Shown one piece after another: positions 48,601 through 60,600 of a stretch of DNA of 64,000 nucleotides. The stretch spans positions 248,001-312,000 of the forward strand of contig JAZGUH010000117.1 in NCBI GenBank assembly GCA_037893225.1, in the 5' to 3' direction. The notes beneath the pieces are model-generated. The model was not told the DNA's origin, ran no database searches, and worked only from the letters and a program-made list of their open reading frames with translations. The stretch's first letter is position 1. Each line of letters begins with the position of its first letter. Both the position numbers and the translations under genes were made by a program. The stretch is from Hippasteria phrygiana (lineage: Eukaryota > Echinodermata > Asteroidea > Valvatida > Goniasteridae).

Positions 48601-51600
48601 GTTGGAAAATCCTCTTACTGTAGACAGCTGAGGTTTGTAGTGCTTGCAATGGCCTGTGTGGGTGAAACAAGTGCAGACAAATCCTATTGTGATTGGCTTA
48701 TCCAATACGGTAGTGATGCCCCATGTTTCATACTGTCCATGTAGGCCTAGCCCACAAATATAGAGGGACGGCATATCAGGTTGAATCGATTTTTAAAAAA
48801 TGAACGTGTTTAATAGACAGTGACAAAATTACTTTTGTTTTCACTGACTTCGAAAGGTGGGCACATTCCGTTAAAAGAAATACAATATATCAAACCGTTA
48901 GGAGATTGAATTGGATGAAGTTGTTTTCCAACAGGCTGGAGATGGAGACTAAGTAGCCGCCGTGGTTGTTACAGAACCCGTCGGCTTCTGTCCACGTCAA
49001 CCAATCAGATTCACCACCGTTGGTGACGTAATAGCAGTAGGGGTGGCGTGCAATCCAACCAGCCGGACAAGGTGAGCCTGGTTTGGGGGACAAAAAACGG
49101 AAGCTGCCTTTCTCATCATGTTTACGATTTGTGTAACTCTGATTGGTAAATGCTGTTGATACCAAGCAATGCAAACACGCATTTTTCCTACATGCATTCC
49201 AAAATGGCGCCTAGTGTAATGTCAGTTATGTCATGAACGAGACATATAGGCTTGACTCAAGTCAGACTTTAATATTGTTCAATCTATCCCTAAAGATAGC
49301 TCCATGTATACCGCGTGCCCCGTAGCGCCATAAAATTCTCAACTCATTATACGTTTCACGTGCGTCAACATTTTGTTGAATATTTATGTATGGCACGAGA
49401 TGGAGGGTGTACTGTCACACGATGTGACGTATTAACACGGACCATAGCACGAACAACCGACTTGAGTCAAGTCTACAAGATGTGCAGAGTTCGATCGAAG
49501 TCGCTATACAACCAAGGTACTGATATTCAATGTGATAGGGCGTAGAGTTGTGATTCTCAGAATTAACTTCTGAAACTGTTGTCCTCAACTTATATTTATC
49601 TTCCATCAAATATTACTTTTAAACCATTTGTCTAGAACTGCTTGTCTTAGAAAACTACCATCGTTGCTAAGTTGGGGACAAATGAAACTTGTCTTGTATA
49701 ATACAATTTATTTGCATTTTTCTAGTGATTCGAATAACACGTTCCCTTCTTTCAATTTCTACTTTCACTTTTTTTAATGAAACTTACCTCCAGTAATCGG
49801 AGAAACAGTAGTTGCCATAGGGACTCCAGTTGGAGCTACTGATGGAACTAAAACGGTATAGAGAAAAGTATATTCATACTCAAATTATATAATCGTATTC
49901 TACGAAATAAGTCCTATAAGGTACTAATTCACTTTGAGTTGATTATTCGCTCTGTGAAGATCACTAAGCTCCTCATTTTGATTTATACAACACCTGAATA
50001 AATCCCCGCCATCCGATTGGTGGAGAGTCGATCACGTGCATTGAATTATTCGACCCATCACACGACGCGAACCCGCCCCGCCCAATACGTTCTATCACAT
50101 GGGTCTATCACATGGTGCGCGCGCATTGATAGAACCAAAAAACTTTTCAAATTTCACGGTCACTAGGTGGCGCTACAACAGCGCTGTCATTTACACAACA
50201 TGGCGGCCAAGTTACCCGAACTGCCGCGGTTTGTTCTCCTAACAGACGACGAAATATTGGAACTTGTAAGCAATGCTGACGCTCCAAATACAAAGAGACA
50301 AATCAAATATGCAGTGAAACGATTAGATGAATTTGCTAGACACGCAGGAACAACAATTGAAGCTTTAACTAATTCGGAACTCGACAATTTTTTGTCCCGG
50401 TTTTATGCGGGACTGAGAAAGGAAAACGGCACGTTGTACACAAAGAAATCCATGCATGCAATCCGCATTTTTAACTTTTCTGGACTAGTACAGTTGTAAA
50501 CTTCCATAAATTGGATATGAAAGTGCATTAATTGGTTACTGAAAGTTCTGAATTTGTGAAACAGCTTTTTAACAATTCTGAACAGTTTGATCTTCAACAC
50601 TTCGGAACGGATATTTTTAGATGACATTCTGCATCTGAAGTGAATAATTCTTCTGAACTTGTTGAAAAACAGTGAACATTTTTAACTGTTTGAGACTTTT
50701 CGAGACAGTAATTGGTTACTGGAAGTTCTGAATTTGTGAAACAGTTTTTTACAATTCTGAACAGTTTTTAACTTGAATAAAATGCATTGAAAGTGTTCCC
50801 CCAGCTATCAGTGTTACTACATGTTTCTTACATTTATGTAAGCACCAGTTTACAAGTTACCAATCAGATGACGAGAATTTATTCAGGCGTTGTATAAAAC
50901 AAATAATGAATGTTTCACATTCGTGCGATGGAAAGAATAATTTCATTCGGTGACAGATGGCATGTTCTATTCCACTCGGCTTCGCCTCGTGGAATAGAAC
51001 ATGCCATCTGTCACCTCATGAAATTATTCTTACCATCACACTCATAAACATTCATTATTTGTATAATATCACTCATTGACAAATGTATATACATTACGTG
51101 GACTGAGAATTCCAATCAATTTTTGTTGTGTAAGATTTATTTGCGGACCTGTAACTCAAAAGTAACTCTGCCGACTTCAGTCTTATTTCGTAAAGTTTGA
51201 TTGAAAATGTTTCTATCAAAACGGCATTAAGTGACTAACTGTTTCTATCAAAACGGCATTAAGTGACTAACTTCGACATTTAAATCTTTCGGCGCCAACT
51301 TTTATCAGAGTTTTGTGGAGAAAGAATTTGAGTACCGAAAAGTGACGTCAGATGGTACGAGAACTGGTACTAATCAAACATCTATTGTGGTTACTGAGGT
51401 CTAGCATTGTAAAAGGAATTCTTTTGTTAACACATCATGAATATGTAAAGTTTCATTACATTTGTTTACAATCAATAATGTATTAAAGCATATTGACATC
51501 AATCACTTATTCTCGATCTACACACAGTGACATCATCACTTCGGTTCTATATAATGAACTCACACTGAGTAACTCGCGGAGAGACACTGACCGGCCCTTG

Positions 51601-54600
51601 GGTGGACGAGTAAGGTACTGTTGCAAAAGTGAAAAAGTAACATGTAATTATCAATCTACTGACTGAAAACCATTGATGCAAACACAAAAACTAATATAAT
51701 AACTTGATATGAAATGTAATGAATTGGTTTAGGCAACAAGAACACGAACATTGTTTCCATTTTACGACAGTTTACAGTTAAACCGGTTTCCACTGTTGAC
51801 GGTTAAACTGCAGTTGACGGCTAAACAAAACACGACAACCGGAAAAAGCACACAATATAATCCGCCAAACACTTCCACTGTCAACACAATAATTGAACAA
51901 AACTTCGTCTAAAAAAAGATTGTGCAAAACAAAGTTTTCAATAAGCATTTTAAGGGTTTGTCAAAGTGAAGGTGTCGAGCTATTTCAAAACTTTATAGAA
52001 TTCGCTCATAAGGAAATTTTTCTGGCAATAATTCGACCGGTTGTCTTCTTTTGTAGGCCTATGCATATTTTTCTCGCAACCTGACCTCGAATCTAGCTAT
52101 TTGGCAGTGTGTCCTCGAGAGCAAACCAGTGGTGTTAAATTAACACCATAGGGACGTATGGGTCGATGAAGATACAACCTGGTGTTCTTACAGTGTAAAA
52201 CTCTATATAACTCTGCAAAATTCTATTTAAAAAATTGATTCTAAAAAAGGGAAAAAATGCATATTTTGTGATGACAGATAACAAGATTACTTATTCTTAC
52301 TTTTTGGTATCTCGCATATGTAATTGTTTTTGGCGAAACAGCTTGTACTGAACCACTTGCCCTGGGTGTCTAAGTGCATCAAGACACAGTTCTTCGGGAT
52401 CCAACTCCAACTGTTATCCGGCTGCCCGCTGGCCCAATTGATGTAAGAGACAGACGTTCCGCCAATCCACTCCCATCCACCTGAGTAGAGCCAGAAATCA
52501 AACTAATTGCTGGTGGTCACTGGGTAAAACGTCCTTTAAAGATTATACAATATTTGTTTTTACTGCAATTTTCAGAAATGAATGGACCTGAAGATAAGTA
52601 TTTTATAGCAAATACCGTAATACTGATCTGTTGAAAGTTTTGTGTGCATAGATGCTGAGAAAACAAAGAGAAAAAATGCTTGTTGTCTGGTTCCCTGACC
52701 CTACTTCAGACAACATTTTTTTTACATCAGCAATTTACAGACACCGGGGAATTTTCCTGTCGGGGAACTCAACTAGCCGGCTTGCACCCGTTCGCAGAAG
52801 TGAAACAAATTACCAAACAAAATGTGAACTAACTAAAGTTGGTAAATTGGGGGTAGTATTTGAAAAAAAGGTCATTTTTTCCCAATGATGGTCGGCTGAC
52901 CATCACTGGAAATTGATTCACAAAGTTCACTTTTCTTGAAAATGACAACATAAGGTGTCATGGAGTTCACAGGATGCGGGAGACTGTTTTTTACTTTTAT
53001 AATAGTTTGGTTTTTTTATGTTTGCAAATGTTGTAAGTAACCTTGAGACATTCAACAGCACACTATAAAGATTTTGTTGGAGTCCCCGTGCATTGAGACT
53101 TAATAACCAAAATCGAGTATCTGACATACTTGAGATAACTGAGATGGCAACATTTGCTCATGAATCCTCTGAAGTGCTTCAAGCACCAGCTTTTGTTACC
53201 GCTTGTGCACGGAATCAGACCATCTTTTTAGAGTGCATTTATCCCACAGAAATGAACTTCTTTGTGGAGGCGTTAATTTCCATCACAACAATAATAGTTT
53301 AAGCAATGACTACTATCAGGCAACAATTTATATGGAAACAACTAATTATGATTGCAGCAATTTGTTGTTTTATGTACCGTAGCCCACGTAGGAGAAAGTA
53401 TGAAACATTCCATGTATTTTATAACACTAACAGAACCATTCTTTTTAATGGAAATGAGTGCCAGGACTGAGGACATCTCATATACAAAAAAATGTCGGGT
53501 TAAGGCGGATGATTATTGGGGTATAGGGACTACGATCCACAAAAGGATTGGGGCACCTTCGGAAAAATGAGAAGTGATCGGAAAAACACCAAAAAGGGTA
53601 GGCGACTTAGTCTCACCAACAGTAAAAGTTACAACCCCCCCCCCCCCCCCCATTGTATGGGTCAGACAATTAGGATAATTTATCTGGCTTTCGTTAAGGA
53701 TTTATATGCTCTATTTAGATCAGGGCCTATAGGAAAACTGCATAGAGATGTAGAGATTTATGCACTTCAAAAAGTGTGGTGTTTCATAACACCGTACAAT
53801 AAATGGTTTAACATACCGCACAGTGTTCATTTAACACCCATCTTGTGCAGAATGCCCCCAGCCATGTACCAAAAATGGCTGTATACCATTTAATGTACCT
53901 CTAAGTCTTCCTTGAAATCTCGGATATCGATCATTTTAAGTTTAACCTACCATTGATGTTGCGATGCAAGCCAATGAACATCTCATTGAATAAGAATTTG
54001 CCCTCGGCCATCTCACGCACGAACTGGTTCTCCGCGTGGCTGCCGATTGTCACCAAATCAGCGCCATAGCTGAACTGACACTCATAGAGCGCCTCGGGGA
54101 ACGACTTGGTGGTGATGAAATTAGAAGGTATGATGTAACAGCTGCTGCCAAACCCATCCCAGCCAGAGGGGCAGTAACCGGCAGTTGTGGGATGGGGAGT
54201 CGGTGGAGTTTCTGTAGTCCACCAAAACAGAAAAAGAATGAGCAACAAAAACGAACACCACCTCGCTTTAAAATATTGTCCGAATCAATGTGCAAGAACA
54301 TTTAGTGTTTGTGAGGCACTTCGGATGATTCGAATGAAGACTTTTGTTTTCATTTTATCATCTGAAATTCCTCAAGCACAGGGGCTAAATTAACAGAGTT
54401 GCTAAGTATGTGGCATATGGGGGAGATGGGTGCAACTTTCCCCTCCCCCAGCGGTATTTGAGGCGTCATAAAAAAAAAATGAAATAGTGTTTTTAAGACG
54501 GTTTTAAGACGGTTCATACGTTGTTTGCCCTCCCTGGAACAATAAGCTAGATACGCTACTGTGCCAAGCTCAACAATTTGCTTATCGTGAACAAATCCTC

Positions 54601-57600
54601 GCTAAAAGCAGGATACCAGCCAAATTTGTGTATGTGATGTATATTGCTGTAACTGGTATTCAGCTGTTGTTTGCTTAACCTGCTTTTACTGAGCAAGACT
54701 TTTTGGTGCTAAGCAAATTTCTGTGCTGAGGAGCTCCATGATATTGGCCCCAGTACTAGTTTGTTGCCTTTGGCGTGATGAGAGGTCAGATGAAATGGAT
54801 CTTGAATGGAGCTAAATGAAACAATGCACTTACATGTTTGCTTTATAATGGTTTCTGTATAGAACAGTTATTACTAATTAGGTCACAATCGCTTGTACCA
54901 TCTGCATCAATGTCACGTCGTTGTTGCTACTACATACTCACTGAAATCCATGTATAAAAATCTGCATAGCTCGTTGGCCTATGTACGCCCTACGAACAAC
55001 TGTCGCCAGCAGCCGCCATATTACCACTCCATGGAACATCCATTATTTAGCCTAGCACCTGCGTACGTCATGCTTGGACTAGTTTTACGTACGTTCGCGC
55101 ATCGTGAGGAGTGGAAAGATGGCGGGCGGTGTGGTCATCTTGAACAGCCAATGGTCTATCAGACTTTTATACATGGAGATTCAGTGCTGCTACTGCAGCT
55201 GCTGAAAATTCTGCTGCTGTTGTTGTTTACTTGTTTGTATCATTTAGGGTTCCCCCAAGTACTAGGTTTTAATTGCATCTTTAGCTTGAAATACAACTTT
55301 TTTACAGCGTAGGATGTCATATCTGAATCTTCTGAATTTTCTGTATACGGTGAGATGAGGTTGTTGGGGTGTTTGTTTGTTTGTTTGCTGTAATAAATGG
55401 TTTTTGTCTTTTGTTTTGTTTTCTTTTTGGGGATTTGAACAGTGTGGGTCGCAGAACACAGCAGAAACTGTGGTGAAAGATTAACATTATCATGTAAACC
55501 ATTTGGATGTAATCCATCTGGAAAGGCATAATGGATAATGGACAATGGTTGTCCAAAATCACATCCTATACTCTTTTGAAAATCACATCTGAAGCCTGCA
55601 AACTACTGTCCTACCTAATAACAAAGAGTACATTGTGACTTCTGGGTTTGACAGCTTAAACCCAGTGGCGTAGCCAAGGGGGAGCTTGGGGGGCACACGC
55701 CCCCCATACAAAATCGTCGGCCCCCCCCCCCCAGTCGCCCCTCCCCCCCACCTAAAAATTTCGCAAACGCAGAAAATAATAGTACAACGTATTACAAAGA
55801 AAAAACACTGAGCGCCCCCCCCCCTCCAATGTAACAAAAATCCCCGCCACTTGCCCCCTATAGAGACAGTCCTGGCTACGCTGCAGCTAACCTAGCTCAT
55901 TGCAATTCCACGTTCTAGATGTGATTTTGGATTCTCATTGTTGAAATCACGTCCGCCTAATCCCCTTTTCATTTTTAATAGAAAATCAAAACTCTTGAAT
56001 CAGACCCCATCATTTGAAAATTATAGCTGCGTAATAAAAATGAATGGTCTCTTTGAATTCCCAGTTTTGATCCGAGCATTTTGACACCTCAAATGTTATG
56101 ATCTGACATCAATTACCGGAGTAATGATCATTTGAATGATCAAAGGTCGAATTTCAAAGACACAGTTAAGCCTATTCAGCCGAGTACTGCCTTTAATTAT
56201 TCTTCGCGGAGAGCCAATGCTGTACCTCCTTTCAAAAGATTGACCAGCAGCAAATCAGACGACTGATCAGAAGCATGCCACGTCGCTGTAACGTATAGTT
56301 GTGGATAATGATGGTGGACACACAAAGTATTGAGTAAAGAAACTGAACACACAAAGTTTTGAGTAAAGAAACTGAAATTGAGAACTGAAGTAAAGGTGTG
56401 GCAAAAAAAGATGAAGTTGAGAATAAAAGAAATCTGTTGTTACTTTATTGTGCAATTTTCTTGTTTGTATCGGCTGTTTTGTGCATTCGTGTGACGCGGT
56501 CCACATTAAGTGTCATTTTTGAAATTCGACTTGTGAACATTCAAACATCCATAACCCTGGCAATTGATGTCGTATCATAACAATTAAAGTGTCAAAATGC
56601 TCGGGACAAAACTGGGAATTCAAAAGGACCATTCATTTTTATTACACAATTATATTTTTCAAATGATGGGGTCTGATTCAAGTGTTTCGATACTTTTTGT
56701 GAGGTGTTTAGATGCCGTATAAACACCGGTTTTCAAAGTGTATCTGTAAATGACTTTTAAGTTGAGCTGACCTTCATTATACTTGCAGACAGTGTAACGT
56801 TTAAAGACACATCCGACTGTGGCCCACTGCCCGTCAGCATACAGGAATTGATTCTTAGCCATGATGGTACATTCACCACCATTATTGGGCGAATTCAGTC
56901 CCCAGTTCGAGTAGTGCAACGGCCAGCCATCCACCCACTGAAAGGTGTTTGTTGTCTAGTAATGCGAAAGGGAAAAAATATATCATTATTTTTATGGGTA
57001 TGGGTTGTCTCCTGTCCAGCTAGAGGTTAATTATTTTGGAATTGGGGAAATATGGCCAAATCGTTTAACTCATTTAATAACTACACCATCTTCGTATTAT
57101 ATGGTGAAAATCGTATTAAAAAAATGGCATCGGTTTAAACTTAGAAAAATTGCCAAAAGACAGATTGTCCACAGGAAAGTCAATAGGAGTCATGCATGCT
57201 ACAATTAATAATCGATACTCATCGGTCCACCCATGCAGGATGGAAGTAATAAGTATTCACTAACCCAGGAAGAAACAAAAGCACAACATAACAAACACTT
57301 CAACTGTTATATTGTGTCAAATGCTATTCACTGTAAACACTTATTTTTTTCACTAGAGGGGATGACTGTGATCAATGTATGCCTAAAATTATTGGAGTTT
57401 GAGTTTGTGCATGCGGTGCTAAAATGTATTTTGTTTACCAAATTCCATTGACTTGCGTGTGGACAAACTGGTTTTTGAAAATTTTTGAAAAATATCGACG
57501 AAATTTCTCTATTTGAGCTTTATTTTTAACACAATTTGCACCATATACAATAATAATAATAGACAAATAATAACAAAGACGTTGCAGTTGACGATTATGT

Positions 57601-60600
57601 TAAAACAATTTGACCATGATTCCCCAATTCTGAGATATTTTCTATTACAAAAGTGTGTAGGTTTTTTGAACCACACTGTATATAAAACGCAAATTTCATG
57701 TTTGCAGCATTTGGCAGGAGAGCGACCTCCTCATCTACGTCACTGCGTTATTGGAATTCTTTTACGAAAAAAATAATACAAGCGATAGGGCCTACTGGTC
57801 ACTAAAAAAAATAATGTTTACCTGGGTGTGACATTAAAAAAAATCTAAAAGCAATTTCCACAACAATTTTCCTCGGAAAAATTTACATCCGGAAATTATT
57901 CTGAAAAGCGTTGGTGAGAAGTCTTTTGAATTTTTGCCGACAGTAACAGAATTTTGCAGACAGCAATATGATACCGACAATTACGATGAATGATCATTTC
58001 CGCTAGCGACGGCCGTGTCTATGAGGAAACCGTCAATACTCATGTACATTGTACTTGAGAGAAATTTCACGATGCAGAGGTTTTTTGGAAAGCCCTTTTT
58101 TCTTAAAAATTCAAATTTAGGGATTCACTTACGGGATCTTCTAGCAGGCCCAACCACACACTTCTGTCAGAATACTCATTAACCAAGGCCTGTAGGAAGG
58201 CCTGCTCGTAGCCATTGACTATCGATGCTAGCGTCGCATTATCTGCAGCGCAGTACTGCCTGGCCTCTTCCATTGACCGCGGGGTGGTTGTATCAAGTTT
58301 GAAGCATGCTTGACCGTATAGGAAGTAGCCGGGTTTGTTTGGGCAGGCGGGCGGAGTCAGGGGATTGTCTGGATACGAGGGATCTGGAAAAGTTAAGAAA
58401 TTATGTTGAAAATGTAGGCTTTCCGAGACCTAAGATGTTTCATAACATAACCAATCAAAAACATACCCGAACCGAACCGAACCGAATTATGAAAATATAG
58501 ATAGAACAGAAGCCAACAAACCAAGATTGTTTCGCCCTCTTCACACAGAACAACCCTCTGTGCGTTTTCACATAGTGCGACATAATACCCTTTTTTTGTA
58601 GAGCGGGTGACTTAAACCTCATTGTGATTTCGGACCCTCGTTGTTAAAATCACATCTGCCTAACCCTCCTGTCCATTTTGAATAGAAAATCACATCGGAG
58701 TGTTTCACAGTGTTATCCCCTCTCTACTAGATGAGTCAAGCGTCACTGTAAGAATCAAGAATATACTCACTTGGTTTCATGAGGCAAACGAAACTGTTCC
58801 GTTTCGAGCAGTCCTCGTCGTTCCATTTGCCCGTCTCGTGATCTTCGTTGACCATCCTGACACAGTCCGTGGAATTCCCGCTCTGAAATGCAATGACAAG
58901 ATTTCTATTCAAGAGTTGATGTAAAAGCATAAACGTTTAAAGAACAAAACTGAACTTCACATATCCTGCTCGGCGTTTGAAAACCACAATAAACGAAAAT
59001 TTAAAGGATAAGTCTATAAAAATCACAGCATAATGTACATGTAAATAGGTTTAACATTTAATTATTCATCAATTTATAGAAAACACTGTACATTTACCAA
59101 GACACAATTACAATTATTATTGTTCTTTTTGTTCACCCCACATTTCAAAGCATCACAAGATTGCACTAAAACACATGGACTGGAACATTGCATCTGTCAC
59201 CTCATGAAATTATTCTTACCGTCGCACTCACAAATAGTCATTATTTGTATAGAAGCCTTGTATAAGTAGGATAATTATATAGATAACTCGAAGGAGGGGC
59301 GAGAATGAGGTAAGGGAAAAAAAAAATTGGGGAAAAATAATGACCAAATTTATTATTTGTATAACATTCTAGGAGAACCAAATAGAATGTACAGTGCAGT
59401 CGTTGTTTTTGTTTAAAGATGCAGTTTTATTCCATAATTCGTTAGTAGTGAAAAATGTATTCAAACACTGTAAACAAAAGTTGGTCAAAATGGGTTAGTA
59501 TATATTTTGCCCAATGTTGGGCAACATACCAACTGCCCATAATCTTGGGCAAATTCTTCCCAATAATCGGTCCATTTTTACCTGAATTAACCAACAATGT
59601 AGTACATTAATACCAATGTTTGGTAAATAACAGTTGCCCAATTTTATGTTTTACCAAACGTTTTTACAGTGAAGAGCATGGACATAGCAGCTTACATTGA
59701 CAGCATCGGGCTGGTTATAGCCCCAGCTCTCATAGTTAAATGAGCTGCCATCCGTCCATAAGAACCTGTTGCCGGCGGCTAGAGAGGACAGCCCGATCCA
59801 GGCATCGTATTTAGTGGTTATCAGAAGAGCCGCCAATATTGCTGTTGCCAAGGGGAAAAACATTATGGCACAATAATTAGCAAGAAAATTAGCTCCAATC
59901 GAAAGTTTTGTGTGTGTTTTTTTTTCACCCTCAAAAAGTTTTAGCTTGGTGTATATTTCGGATCACTATAAAATAGTTGCATATCAAATAAAAATAATTT
60001 TAAGTGGTCGAATTAAGTTGTTATTCTCCAACCAAAGAGCTTTCTGTATATGCAATTTAAATTAACTTATAAGCACAAGCTTTATGTATTAATTTAACCC
60101 CGTTTTTTGTACGTGAGACGTCGGGGTGTCGCGGCGGCTCTGGCAGCCAAGCGAAACGGCCACAATGTGTTTGTGCAGTCAAGCGTAACATACACAATAA
60201 TCTAACAATGGATTGAAACTGCACAAACAGCGGCAAACAGTTAAAGAATAACAGAATTGCTGAGTATTTTAATCTGACATTGCAAAAATAATGTCTTTTT
60301 CTTAGGTTATATCGTTATCTACACCTCGATCTATCATTTAAAACAGTAGTCCCTAAAACTACAGCGGAAGTAGGCCTAATGTCTTCACTTGTCCTGATTT
60401 CATTTGCAAGATGTAACTTCAATCCGGTACCTGATGCTGTTGACGTGCAATGAAACGAGCAACGTTCTCCGTTTAAATTGCTTCAAGTGCCTAAAGCACA
60501 CATTTAAGTTATCTATTTCAAATGGAATCAAACAGTTTCTTGGGAGTGTACACATAACAGTCTCCTTTTTAACTATTCATTTTTGTTTTCGCCACTTTTC

